Source of the DNA: Clostridia bacterium
GTDB lineage: Bacteria > Bacillota_A > Clostridia > Oscillospirales > CAG-272
Length of the DNA stretch: 41,540 bases
NCBI GenBank assembly: GCA_017445115.1
Contig: JAFSUU010000025.1
Location: 1 to 41,540 of the forward strand
Direction of reading: 5' to 3'
This document shows, in pieces, positions 1-8,143 of this stretch; position 1 is the first letter of the stretch; each line of letters starts with the position of its first letter. The translations under genes were made by a program, and so were the position numbers. The notes beneath the pieces are model-generated. The model saw only the letters and a program-made list of their open reading frames with translations. It had not been told where the DNA came from and searched no databases.

Positions 1-220
1 GGCAAGCGATATACACCTTCGGTGTTCGATATGTGCCTTCGGCACGCGATATGTTCGCTTCGCGAACGAGGGCAAATATCATATCGCATTCGCTTATGGA
101 CGATATATTTCGTCCATAAACGAATATATCGAGGCGGCAAAGCCGCTATATCGAGTTTTGCATATATGCAAAACATATCGCCTTTGGAATTTGCATACAA
201 ATTTCCTGCTTGCGCCGATA
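1..220. repeat. Array of short hairpins with CGATAT/ATATCG spacers
   Basis: Seen directly: three small inverted repeats start at 13, 33 and 53, exactly 20 bases apart (ACACC-TTC-GGTGT, GTGCC-TTC-GGCAC, GTTCGC-TTC-GCGAAC), each preceded by CGATAT. Further hairpins follow at 88-125 (long stem around TTATGGACGA), 134-146 (GCGGC-AAA-GCCGC), 155-174 (a perfect 20-base palindrome) and 186-206, again separated by ATATCG-like spacers. There is no convincing gene. It lies beyond the terminator of the dockerin gene at 351-2600. Function unknown; it could be a dispersed intergenic repeat family or a structured RNA. Confidence 0.8.
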
Positions 221-229
221 TGCGACAAA

Positions 230-273
230 AAACCGACTGAAATAAGGTTTATTTCCTTACTTCAGCCGGTTTT
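230..273 (-). terminator. Intrinsic terminator of the 351-2600 gene
   Basis: An 18-base imperfect stem pairs 230-247 with 255-272 (two mismatched or wobble positions). Read on the minus strand it is followed by a run of six T before GTCGCA. It lies about 80 bases past the stop codon. Confidence 0.75.
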
Positions 274-350
274 TCATTTACTGTCCTTTAGAATACGTCT
301 CGGAAGAACGCTCTTTTTTCTTAATTATTTCACTGTCGTATGCCGTCAGA

Positions 351-2600
351 TCAATTCCAGTGTCCGTTGCATCCTTCCCAGAGCCATTCCATCGGGTTTA
401 TGATGTTTTCATCGTTCGCATTGCTCGGGAAATTCTCGCATCCGTAAGTAGAGCCTACGCTTGCGACTCTTACGTTATTGTTCTTGATGTAATTAAACAG
501 ATGAACGTAGCGCGCCTTGTATTCCGCTCTCGAATCCGCGTCGCCGTTCACCCAGTCGCGGTCGTAAGTCGCGGAAAGGCCGAGAAAGTCGCACTGCATA
601 CGGCAGGTCAGAACTCTTTTTCTCTGTTTTTCGGTCTTCGCCTCAGCATAAGCGTTGTCGAAGAGAATTGCCATATCCTTATAATGCTCTTTGAAATACT
701 CCTCGTTGTTCATATCCCACGGCCTGTCGAAGTTGTTAGTCCAGCACCCGAGCTGATCACTTGCAAAGTGCACCATGTCGAGATACTGTCTTACGTACTG
801 CCAACCTTCTCCGTAGAATATCCAAAGAAACTCGTCGATGAGATCGTTATACTCTTCCTCGCTCATAAACGGATCCCACATCATTTTTGACGCGAGATAT
901 CCGCGCAGATATTCGAAGCTGTACTTTGCGCTTCCCGAGCCTTCAAAATATACTCCGTTTGTCCCGGTCGAAGCGAGATATTTAATATCGTTATAAATGT
1001 TGAAAATGTTCGGTGCCGGAGCGAGATAGTACGTATAGTTACAGCTGTAGTACCAGATCTGAATATTATTGGTGAGCTCCGTCCACTTGAGATAATAGTC
1101 GATATCGTCAACGTTCGAGCTTCTTGACGAAGTGCCGTCCCAGTTTTTCTGATAAAGTCTCGGATTCCCCCCAGCAGCGGCGCACTGCTCTGTATGGTCG
1201 TACGAATGGTTGTTGCAGCCCCCGATACAGTAGCATACGCATATACTGTCGCGCGGTCTTGTTATCTTCGGAGGACGTCTCGCGTCCCAGTATGCGATAG
1301 TATACGTTTCAAGAGTCGGATAAGTCTCCTCGAGTTTTTCGGACACTCTGTTTGCAAGTCTGAATACGGTTCCTGCGATACTTCCTTCCTCAGCGTAAAC
1401 CTTCGTGCAGTCTGAGCATATGCAGAAATCGGTATTGTCGTTTGGCGAACAGGAAACCTGCGTATAAGTATGACCGAGCACGTCGTTGCCGACGCGCACT
1501 CCGTTTACTATCGCGCCCCATGTCTTTCTGTCTTCAATAAGCCAGGTGTTGTATTCAACTATCTTTTCGTAAGTTTCCTCACTGGTAAGACACGGCTGAG
1601 TGTCGTGAAGCTTGTGCTCGTTGATATATTTATCATTGTCGTATGCGTGTTCAATACCTGCCATCTGATATGCATACGAATGAGCGTGGATATAAAGCGT
1701 GCCGACTCTCCAGCCGTTTTCCGCTTTATGAGCTTCCTGAGTATCATTCAGACGAAGCGGCAGAAAGTTAGTCGAAGAGCGTCCTCTCTGAGACAGAGCT
1801 CTGTACGTTATCTGCGGAACGAGCGTTTCGTCAAGTCCTTCGGGTACGGAAGCGCACTCGGAAGGATAGAGATAAACCACGTCCTTGTTATCATCGTCAT
1901 CGTAATAGTCGATCTCGGAGCCGTAATCATCCGCTATCAAAAATCTGTAACCGAGATATTCTTCAAGAATATGATAAACGGAATAAAGCGCGCCGCGCTG
2001 ATGATCCGCCGCGCCGCAGATGAGGTTCAGGTCTCCGTCTGCATCTATCATGATCCTGTATCCGTCCCAACCGAGCTCATTCTCACCCGCGTTATCGTGA
2101 ATGAATCTGATCTTATATCCTTCGATCCCGGATTCATCGTTTGAAATATTCATCGTGTACCCGCAAGCATTGTCGATCCAGTCAGCCAGAACGCGTGACG
2201 CTTTTTGGGCGCACGGGTCGGCGTCCTGCGGCAAAATTATCGTATACCTTGCGATATTTCTGTCGCCGATAGACACTTTGTCGACCTTGTACTCACCGTC
2301 CGTATTGTTTTCCTCAAGATCCACAATGCCCACGAGAAACTTTCTCAACAAGAGGACGTCGGATATCGTGACACCTTTGTCTTCATTTACATCCGCCGAT
2401 TTTGTATTTAAATCTTTTTCTTCATAAATACCGGCAATAAACTTTCTGACGGCAAGAACGTCGGATATCGTTATGTTGTTATCATCATTGGCGTCCCCGA
2501 GAAGATATCCGTGCGTAACGGCGACAGACTCCGGGACAATACCGATAGCAACAGTTAACATCGTCGCTATTGCCAAAATCATTGATAGAAGTTTTTTCAT
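351..2600 (-). CDS. Secreted dockerin protein with DUF4838-like glycoside-hydrolase-type domain
   Basis: 749 residues. A signal peptide (MKKLLSMILA..., hydrophobic to about residue 22) shows export. Residues 34-93 are a type I dockerin placed at the N-terminus: two calcium-binding repeats (GDANDDNNITISD and ADVNEDKGVTISD), each followed by a helix with RKF. From about residue 115 the protein resembles DUF4838 proteins, which have a GH67-like N-terminal domain: a region ending in YLGYRF near 217, then a Cys-rich CICSDC segment and an IAYWDARRPP stretch. Substrate cannot be read from the sequence; acidic glycans are a guess from family resemblance. The start is fixed by GGAGGCGGAGA directly upstream. 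It is monocistronic, with its own promoter and terminator. Dockerins are usually C-terminal, so the N-terminal position is less common. Confidence 0.85.
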   Translation of the reverse strand: MKKLLSMILAIATMLTVAIGIVPESVAVTHGYLLGDANDDNNITISDVLAVRKFIAGIYEEKDLNTKSADVNEDKGVTISDVLLLRKFLVGIVDLEENNTDGEYKVDKVSIGDRNIARYTIILPQDADPCAQKASRVLADWIDNACGYTMNISNDESGIEGYKIRFIHDNAGENELGWDGYRIMIDADGDLNLICGAADHQRGALYSVYHILEEYLGYRFLIADDYGSEIDYYDDDDNKDVVYLYPSECASVPEGLDETLVPQITYRALSQRGRSSTNFLPLRLNDTQEAHKAENGWRVGTLYIHAHSYAYQMAGIEHAYDNDKYINEHKLHDTQPCLTSEETYEKIVEYNTWLIEDRKTWGAIVNGVRVGNDVLGHTYTQVSCSPNDNTDFCICSDCTKVYAEEGSIAGTVFRLANRVSEKLEETYPTLETYTIAYWDARRPPKITRPRDSICVCYCIGGCNNHSYDHTEQCAAAGGNPRLYQKNWDGTSSRSSNVDDIDYYLKWTELTNNIQIWYYSCNYTYYLAPAPNIFNIYNDIKYLASTGTNGVYFEGSGSAKYSFEYLRGYLASKMMWDPFMSEEEYNDLIDEFLWIFYGEGWQYVRQYLDMVHFASDQLGCWTNNFDRPWDMNNEEYFKEHYKDMAILFDNAYAEAKTEKQRKRVLTCRMQCDFLGLSATYDRDWVNGDADSRAEYKARYVHLFNYIKNNNVRVASVGSTYGCENFPSNANDENIINPMEWLWEGCNGHWN

Positions 2601-2633
2601 TCTCCGCCTCCGTCAACATATTACCTCAATTTA

Positions 2634-2662
2634 AGTATATCATATCGCCTCCGGCTTTTCAA
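2634..2662 (-). promoter_or_regulatory. Sigma-A promoter of the DUF4838/dockerin gene
   Basis: On the minus strand: TTGAAA (2657-2662), 17-base spacer, TATACT (2634-2639), about 34 bases from the start codon at 2600. Confidence 0.75.
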
Positions 2663-2708
2663 GTGGCGAAAAATAATAAACGGTTTTAATTAATTATATA
2701 ATAGAAAT

Positions 2709-2731
2709 GCCGCCCGGAAAAACCGGGCGGC
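2709..2731 (-). terminator. Terminator of the CBM9/dockerin gene
   Basis: Perfect 9-base GC-rich stem (GCCGCCCGG / CCGGGCGGC) with a 5-base loop. The minus-strand continuation is T-rich (ATTTCTATTAT). It lies just past the stop at 2769. Confidence 0.75.
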
Positions 2732-2768
2732 GTGATTATTAAGTAATACTGTTTATTCAACAGCACCA

Positions 2769-5441
2769 TCAGCGATCAACTGCAGTGGTGTCGCCTGCGA
2801 CAACTCTCTTCATTCTGGAAATATCTTTAGAGTTGGTCTTACCATTGCAATCCAGGTCGGAACGGTCGTACTTCGCTTCATCGACATCATCTTCAGACGC
2901 TGCGACGATCCTCTTAAGCATAGCAAGGTCTTTTGAGTTGACTTTGTTGTCGCCGTTAACGTCTGCAACAAGCGAGTATACTGCTTCGAGAACAACATTG
3001 GAAGCAGGCATCGTGAGCGTATAAACACGTCCGTTTGCAGTTTCGTTTGTGTTACTGTAGGAGCTTCTTGTAACAGTTTCGCCATCCCACGTGAAGAAAC
3101 GATAGAGATTTCCGTTTACATTTCTGAATTCAGGCACAGGAAGCTCAACTTCGGCGCCGGCCTCGTATGTTCCGATGACCTCACCGTCGCATGTTACTGT
3201 ATATCCTGTAATTTCAACTTCGTCAAGGAACGCGGTCGTAGAACCGATACCCATACCTTTGAACATACAATACGTATCCATTCTTCTTATGATAGCGACC
3301 TGATCGTTTCCGTTCATGCCCATGCCTTCATCCCATGCCGCGCATACACATTCGCCGTCGACGTAAAGGAATGCGGCACAAGCGGATTCGTCGAATACGA
3401 ATATGATGTTGTGCCAATCCGTACCGAGATCGACGACCTCAGTCTCCGAAAGGATCTTCTGAGTTGCTTTTTCATCTTTCATGACCTGACCTGCAGCTTC
3501 CATGATCCTGAAAGTACCTGTGGTTGCGCCCGGCTCCGTCGGGAAGAATCCTGCGGCGTAATTCAAGCCGTACGAATACGGGCTTGGGCTTTCCTCGGTG
3601 ATTACTTTTGGTTGTTTTCCGCCGAACCAGTTATAAATACCGTCTCTGTAATCTTTCATGACTTCGGTCGGTGCTATGCCCGCAAGGCGGAAGTCATACT
3701 TGTAAGAATAAGATCTGTAATTGCTGCTCGTTGTGAAGTAAGTCTGCTCGTTCGGCATTGAATAAGTCGGCTTTCCATTCTCATCTGTATTTCCGTCGTA
3801 AACCTTTATTCCCACTATAGCGGGATCCGAATAATCGAATACCATTTCGCCGTTGTAAGCAGAATAAGCGAGCTTCGATCTGCCGTTCTCCATGATAGAT
3901 CCGCCGTTTTCATCGTGGAACGCGGTATTCCAGCCGGCCTCATTCCACTCGGAACTCGGATCAAGAGCGCCTTCCGTAAGCGTTCCGTCAAACAAATGCT
4001 GTACGTTCTGATCTACAGCGGGAACAATAGTTTCAACTACTTCATTGCAGAATGAGCAAGTGGATCTGATAAGACCGTCCTGATTTGCTGCAAGAGGAGT
4101 GATCAACTCACTGGTATAATCATGTCCTACAGCAAATCCTCTCTCATATCCGCACTTTGTGCAGATATAGGGAGTCGAACAAGTGGGATCATCAAACGTA
4201 TGATCACAGCCCGTCGTTCCGAGCTCGTCGGCAACGAGAAGCATAGAGTTGGAACCGCCTGCAGTTGCAAAGTCAGCAGAATCGGTCTGCGCGCCGCAGA
4301 CGCCGCTGCCCCACGTGAGCCATGAGTTGTAGTTAGTCGAACCGCGTTTTGCGTTAAGAGCAACCATGGAAAATCCGTATTCTTTTCCCGCTTCGGGCAG
4401 AAGGTCTCCCTGAACAAGCTCGGTCACCACTTCGTCTCCGACGATTTCGTAATCATAATGGGTCCCGTTCATAAGCGTCCACGGGATCGCAAGCTCATAC
4501 GTGGTCGTGAACACAGCATCTTTTCCCTCACCTGTCTGAACGGGAACGATAGCTGCAAACGCAAAATTATCATCATCGGTGCCCATTATCTCATTTACCC
4601 AGCTATCATCTGCAACGTAATCGCCATAGCTGATACTGTTTGTATTCCAGTCTACCGTAGGCGTTTCAGCTGATTCAGAGAGTACAGGACTGTATCTGCG
4701 TGAAAGGTCATAAACATTGGAGATGTCTGTTACAAAACCCGCGCCGATGTTTGCGATAAGACCGGTATTGAAATACTGGCCTGTTTTTCCTTCGTAGCTA
4801 TTCCACGGTCTGGGATTCTTAGCAGGGTTATAGCCCTCGCCGCCCGCAACGCTGTTAGGGCCTTCCGGGTCGATGATAAACTGGATCGCGTCGCCATTCC
4901 AGATGTTGTTTTTATCATCTTTCGGTGCGTTGTAAGAATCGGGGTCAACTACAACAGCAGCGACATAGAGGAACTCCTCGTCCCATGCCATCCAGACTTT
5001 ATAGCTCATTCCTTTATCGTGCACGGCAGTACCTGACGTCACGTCGATCTGGGTGGCGTTGTCTCCCTTCTGGGACCACCAAAAATATGTGTTTTCAGGG
5101 GAAGGAGTCGACGTACCTCTTTCGGCAGCATATCTGCTGTCAACTTCAATTATGGGTTTGCCCCATTCGGCTTCGGATACTTCACCGTTGAGGATCAGCT
5201 TGCTCTTTCCGCTTTTGCTGATACCGTTGATCTCACCGATGTCCTCGTAGCTCATGCTGCCTATAGCACCCGTGATGTCATAATACTCTGTCTTACCCGA
5301 AAAATACGGTACTTCAAAGCCGACGTTATGAGCGTCAAGCGTGTGTCCGTTTCCTCCGGTCGCATTCGCCGTAAACGGTACGAACGACATGACGGAAACG
5401 ACCATCACTATCGCGATAACCGTTGAGAGAATTCTTTTCAT
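2769..5441 (-). CDS. Secreted CBM9-like/DOMON multidomain protein with C-terminal dockerin
   Basis: 890 residues from the ATG at 5441, chosen because GGAGGAACAAA lies directly upstream and a signal peptide (MKRILSTVIAIVMVVS...) starts there. Residues about 75-400 resemble the CBM9-like/DOMON sugar-binding fold (WDEEFLYVAAVVVD, IWNGDAIQFIID). Residues about 412-475 are a Cys-rich ribbon (CDHTF...CTKCGY, CSFCNE). Residues about 480-740 look like a concanavalin/LamG-type beta sandwich, followed by a short InlB-repeat-like segment (TVTCDGEVIGTYEAG...). Residues 826-890 are a type I dockerin with two repeats (ADVNGDNKVNSKD, SDLDCNGKTNSKD). No catalytic domain is evident, so the inferred role is binding to a glycan and docking. 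It has its own promoter and terminator, like the downstream dockerin gene. Confidence 0.85.
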   Translation of the reverse strand: MKRILSTVIAIVMVVSVMSFVPFTANATGGNGHTLDAHNVGFEVPYFSGKTEYYDITGAIGSMSYEDIGEINGISKSGKSKLILNGEVSEAEWGKPIIEVDSRYAAERGTSTPSPENTYFWWSQKGDNATQIDVTSGTAVHDKGMSYKVWMAWDEEFLYVAAVVVDPDSYNAPKDDKNNIWNGDAIQFIIDPEGPNSVAGGEGYNPAKNPRPWNSYEGKTGQYFNTGLIANIGAGFVTDISNVYDLSRRYSPVLSESAETPTVDWNTNSISYGDYVADDSWVNEIMGTDDDNFAFAAIVPVQTGEGKDAVFTTTYELAIPWTLMNGTHYDYEIVGDEVVTELVQGDLLPEAGKEYGFSMVALNAKRGSTNYNSWLTWGSGVCGAQTDSADFATAGGSNSMLLVADELGTTGCDHTFDDPTCSTPYICTKCGYERGFAVGHDYTSELITPLAANQDGLIRSTCSFCNEVVETIVPAVDQNVQHLFDGTLTEGALDPSSEWNEAGWNTAFHDENGGSIMENGRSKLAYSAYNGEMVFDYSDPAIVGIKVYDGNTDENGKPTYSMPNEQTYFTTSSNYRSYSYKYDFRLAGIAPTEVMKDYRDGIYNWFGGKQPKVITEESPSPYSYGLNYAAGFFPTEPGATTGTFRIMEAAGQVMKDEKATQKILSETEVVDLGTDWHNIIFVFDESACAAFLYVDGECVCAAWDEGMGMNGNDQVAIIRRMDTYCMFKGMGIGSTTAFLDEVEITGYTVTCDGEVIGTYEAGAEVELPVPEFRNVNGNLYRFFTWDGETVTRSSYSNTNETANGRVYTLTMPASNVVLEAVYSLVADVNGDNKVNSKDLAMLKRIVAASEDDVDEAKYDRSDLDCNGKTNSKDISRMKRVVAGDTTAVDR

Positions 5442-5498
5442 TTTGTTCCTCCTAAATAAATCAAACAAGTGCCGGTTTCCCAGCTTTCCTCATTATTG

Positions 5499-5527
5499 AT
5501 TATAACATAATTAATACGATAATTCAA
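5499..5527 (-). promoter_or_regulatory. Sigma-A promoter of the CBM9/dockerin gene
   Basis: Minus strand: TTGAAT (5522-5527), 17-base spacer ending TATGT, TATAAT (5499-5504), giving a leader of roughly 55 bases. Confidence 0.8.
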
Positions 5528-5566
5528 GTAATTAATTATATAATATGTTACATCAATGTAAATTGT

Positions 5567-6010
5567 TCAATCTTTTTTCTGACCTTCCTTAAGGCTGTCT
5601 CTGATCTCCTTGAGAACGTCAAGCTCTGTTTCTTCGGGAGCTTTCTCTTCTTCGGGCTCAGCGGGTTTCTCTTCAGGCTTTTCAAACCTCTTCTTCATTG
5701 CGAGGAATGCCTTGAGAACGAGGAAGATAACGAGAGCGACGATCAAAAAGTCAACGATGTTCTGAATGAACACGCCCCATTTGATAGCGGATTCTTCGAT
5801 ACCCGCCTCAGCGTCTGCGGCTGTGATGACGTACTTGAGGTCTGACATGGATTTTCCGCCGGTGATGAGACTGATTACGGGCATGATGATATCATTGACA
5901 AGGCTTGTCACGATCTTTCCGAAAGCAGCGCCGATGATCACCGCGACCGCCATGTCCATCACATTGCCCTTTGAAATGAATTCCTTGAAGTCCTTAACAA
6001 ACTTTTTCAT
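5567..6010 (-). CDS. mscL: Large-conductance mechanosensitive channel MscL
   Basis: 147 residues, typical for MscL, the pentameric inner-membrane pore that releases solutes on hypo-osmotic shock. The N-terminal amphipathic segment and first membrane helix are clear (FKEFISKGNVMDMAVAVIIG, then AAFGKIVTSLVNDIIMPVIS). A second helix (FLIVALVIFLVLKAF) precedes a charged cytoplasmic tail rich in Glu and Lys. The start MKKFVKD at 6010 is chosen over the in-frame ATG at 6022 because GGAGGAGATC lies directly before it. It is a single-gene unit with its own promoter. Confidence 0.96.
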   Translation of the reverse strand: MKKFVKDFKEFISKGNVMDMAVAVIIGAAFGKIVTSLVNDIIMPVISLITGGKSMSDLKYVITAADAEAGIEESAIKWGVFIQNIVDFLIVALVIFLVLKAFLAMKKRFEKPEEKPAEPEEEKAPEETELDVLKEIRDSLKEGQKKD

Positions 6011-6048
6011 GATCTCCTCCATCTAATATAATAATATTCGGTATAATT

Positions 6049-6077
6049 ATAATATCATATTAACATACGAATGTCAA
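6049..6077 (-). promoter_or_regulatory. Sigma-A promoter of mscL
   Basis: Minus strand: TTGACA (6072-6077), 17-base spacer with TG one base before the -10, TATTAT (6049-6054). Confidence 0.75.
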
Positions 6078-6104
6078 TAAAAAGCGTTGATTAATCGCAC
6101 ACAA

Positions 6105-6137
6105 AAAAGCCTGCTCGGTTGAAAAAAGCAGGCTTTT
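6105..6137 (-). terminator. Terminator after the sigma/anti-sigma pair
   Basis: 11-base perfect stem AAAAGCCTGCT / AGCAGGCTTTT with an 11-base loop. On the minus strand it ends in TTTTTTGTG. It sits 17 bases past the stop at 6154. Confidence 0.85.
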
Positions 6138-6153
6138 ATTCAATAATTGTTAA

Positions 6154-6444
6154 TCAAATTCTTGTAACCGAAGTTTTGGTTTCAAACAGTTCTTTTGCCG
6201 CGGCGGCAACTTCATTTTTATCGACATCGTACTCCGACACAGTCAAAGCCTCACGCGAATAATCTTCTTTTGATATCGCCGCGACCGCGTCGTGGTATTT
6301 TACCGCACTTTTCACTTTTGCCGCGCAAGCTGAGCATTCGACTATATGGCAGTTCACTCTTTTGACTGCGGCAGAAGATCCCGCGTCAAAAGACGACACG
6401 TTCAGAAAATCAAGTATTTCCTTCTTTGTAAGGTGTTTCATCAT
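6154..6444 (-). CDS. Small zinc-finger anti-sigma-like protein
   Basis: 96 residues. An H-x3-C-x2-C motif (H33, C37, C40 in NCHIVECSACAAK) matches the zinc-binding anti-sigma (ZAS) motif of proteins that hold ECF sigma factors. No membrane helix is visible, so it would be a soluble anti-sigma, unlike most membrane-anchored ZAS proteins. Its ATG overlaps the stop of the upstream sigma-like gene (ATGA at 6441-6444), which implies translational coupling and supports the pairing. The remainder is Ala/Lys-rich and probably helical. Function is inferred from motif and context; the trigger is unknown. A regulatory zinc protein of another type is possible. Confidence 0.6.
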   Translation of the reverse strand: MMKHLTKKEILDFLNVSSFDAGSSAAVKRVNCHIVECSACAAKVKSAVKYHDAVAAISKEDYSREALTVSEYDVDKNEVAAAAKELFETKTSVTRI

Positions 6445-7235
6445 AATACCTCCGGCGGGAGTTTTGCGGATAATTTTTTGTTTACTTTATAGAGACGGTC
6501 ACTGACTTTTCCGAGAGGATCGTCGCCCAGCGACGTTCCGACAACGCGGTCATTCAGAGATCCGTTTTCAATGTCGGACGACAGGTCTTTCAAATGCGCT
6601 ATGCCGACACCGAGCTTTTCATTTGAAGTCAAAGCGCTCTTAACATATTCAAACACGTCACCGAACGTCTTGTCGGAAAAACGGTTGCAAAACAGATGAG
6701 TAGCTTCGATCCTTCCGTCCGCTTCGCCCGTATATACCGGAAGATAGACGCCGAGCCAGGTGAGTTTCATCTCTGGAGTCGCCGACAGCCCGAGCACCGT
6801 CAGTATTACGGTTCTGACCGTGTCGGTTTCCGCGAGATCCCCCGACGGATCCTTGCCGTCCGTCACCGTTACGGGGTGATCCGGATCGTCGAGCGTTTCA
6901 TGGTCCCGCACCGATTTTTTCCTGATCAGCGATGTGACGTGATTCTTTACTACGATCTTGCACCAGCCGAGAAACATCGCCGCGTTCTTTTCATAATTGT
7001 CGTTCAGAAAATACGCGCTGACGCATCTCGTCCAGATCTTCAAAAAAATGTCCTGGCAGAGATCTTCAAAATCAATGGACGAGAACCGTCCGAAAAGTTC
7101 CGAATATACGTTTCTTATTATGGGTTTGATCTTTCCTTCAAAGATCGCGTAAAACAACCCGTCGTCGATACTTCCCGTATCCGAAAGGCCCTTCGCAAGA
7201 TCTTTGAAACAATCGAAATACTGTTGGTCTGTCAT
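6441..7235 (-). CDS. Sigma-70 family (ECF-like) sigma factor, divergent C-terminus
   Basis: 264 residues from the ATG at 7235, preferred over the upstream GTG at 7244 because CGGTGAT is well spaced for it. Residues about 35-125 fit sigma region 2: FEDLCQDIFLKIWTRC, then FLGWCKIVVKNHVTSLIRKK, where the -10 is normally recognised. After an acidic linker (DPDHPVTVTDGKDPSGD) a clear region-4 helix-turn-helix, which reads the -35, is not recognisable, although the protein is longer than a usual ECF factor of about 180 residues. It overlaps the zinc-finger anti-sigma-like gene by four bases. Targets are unknown; the secreted-protein genes nearby carry ordinary sigma-A promoters. Confidence 0.65.
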   Translation of the reverse strand: MTDQQYFDCFKDLAKGLSDTGSIDDGLFYAIFEGKIKPIIRNVYSELFGRFSSIDFEDLCQDIFLKIWTRCVSAYFLNDNYEKNAAMFLGWCKIVVKNHVTSLIRKKSVRDHETLDDPDHPVTVTDGKDPSGDLAETDTVRTVILTVLGLSATPEMKLTWLGVYLPVYTGEADGRIEATHLFCNRFSDKTFGDVFEYVKSALTSNEKLGVGIAHLKDLSSDIENGSLNDRVVGTSLGDDPLGKVSDRLYKVNKKLSAKLPPEVL

Positions 7236-7265
7236 AAAAATCACCGATAAAAAATCTTTTACCGT

Positions 7266-7294
7266 ATTATATCACAAAGATCAACAATAATCAA
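7266..7294 (-). promoter_or_regulatory. Sigma-A promoter of the sigma/anti-sigma pair
   Basis: Minus strand: TTGATT (7289-7294), 17-base spacer ending TGTGA, TATAAT (7266-7271). An extended -10 (TG one base upstream) is present. Confidence 0.75.
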
Positions 7295-7367
7295 CCGTTT
7301 TACGTCTCTCTTTGCTATGAGTAACGAGCGCGTCCGCAGTTTTTCGCCGGACTTGCAAAAAAATATT

Positions 7368-7396
7368 TTGACATAACGATATATATATGTTAAAAT
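7368..7396 (+). promoter_or_regulatory. Sigma-A promoter of the HD-domain gene
   Basis: TTGACA (7368-7373), 17-base spacer, TAAAAT (7391-7396) with TG at 7388-7389 (extended -10). The start codon follows at 7418 behind GGAGGTG. Confidence 0.85.
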
Positions 7397-7417
7397 ATTT
7401 TTGACCGGAGGTGCGAT

Positions 7418-8005
7418 ATGGATAACAAGGAACGCTTTATAAACATTTTCAACGAAAAGATCAAAAGAGAGGGCGCGGATCAGCTTCTTGCATATCTGAC
7501 CTCAAAATCTTCGGATTTTTTCACCGCGCCTGCAAGCGCAAGATACCACAACTCCAAAGAAGGCGGTCTTGTCGAACACAGCCTTAACGTTTACGATTGC
7601 CTTTGCGACTATCTTGACCGCGCTCGAGTTAAAGACGTTTACGGAATGAATTATTCCGATGAAACGGTCGCCATCGTTTCCCTGCTCCACGATCTGTGCA
7701 AGGTCAACGTTTACAAGCCCGGATTCAGAAACGTAAAAGATGAGTTCGGAGTTTGGCAGAAAGTTCCGACCTTTGAATTTGACGACAAAATGCCGTACGG
7801 ACACGGCGAGAAGTCTGTATACATAATCTCGGGATATATGAAGCTGACGAGAGAAGAGGCTTTTGCAATAAGGTATCACATGGGATTTTCCGGCGAAGAA
7901 GACACGAGAAACGTCGGGCGCGCATTTGAACTCTATCCGCTTATCCTCGCTCTTTCCACCGCAGATATGGAAGCGACTTATTACGTAGAGATCGACAGAA
8001 ATTGA
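7418..8005 (+). CDS. HD-domain metal-dependent phosphohydrolase
   Basis: 195 residues, a compact stand-alone HD domain. HD-fold metal ligands are visible in order: H54 in GGLVEHSLNV, the H91-D92 doublet in LLHDLCK, H129 in YGHGEKS, H154 in IRYHMGF and D183 in STADMEA. Proteins of this type hydrolyse phosphoester bonds in nucleotides or nucleic acids; the substrate here cannot be told. Some resemblance to the HD part of YhaM-type 3'-5' exoribonucleases exists, but no OB-fold nucleic-acid-binding domain is attached. Start set by CCGGAGGTGCGAT. It has its own extended -10 promoter and a strong terminator, so it is a single-gene unit. Confidence 0.85.
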   Translation: MDNKERFINIFNEKIKREGADQLLAYLTSKSSDFFTAPASARYHNSKEGGLVEHSLNVYDCLCDYLDRARVKDVYGMNYSDETVAIVSLLHDLCKVNVYKPGFRNVKDEFGVWQKVPTFEFDDKMPYGHGEKSVYIISGYMKLTREEAFAIRYHMGFSGEEDTRNVGRAFELYPLILALSTADMEATYYVEIDRN

Positions 8006-8016
8006 AAGACTATTAA

Positions 8017-8048
8017 AGTCCGCGCTGAAAAGCGCGGACTTATTTTAC
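8017..8048 (+). terminator. Terminator of the HD-domain gene
   Basis: Perfect 10-base stem AGTCCGCGCT / AGCGCGGACT closing a GAAA tetraloop (8027-8030), followed by TATTTTA. Confidence 0.9.
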
Positions 8049-8057
8049 TGTTAACTA

Positions 8058-8086
8058 TTGACAATTCGATAGTTTTGATATATGAT
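8058..8086 (+). promoter_or_regulatory. Sigma-A promoter of the LysR regulator
   Basis: TTGACA (8058-8063), 17-base spacer, TATGAT (8081-8086); the leader to the ATG at 8144 is about 50 bases and very AT-rich. Confidence 0.85.
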
Positions 8087-8143
8087 ATATTTAAATTAAT
8101 TATTCATTTTAATCTATTTATTAATTTACTTTATGAGGGCATA

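Noticed and set aside
1..70. CRISPR array (20-base periodic units)
   Set aside because: The repeated part is only the short CGATAT spacer and the variable part is self-complementary; there are no cas genes.
22..240. Small protein read through the hairpin array
   Set aside because: The frame crosses structured repeats, has no ribosome-binding site, and does not resemble a protein.
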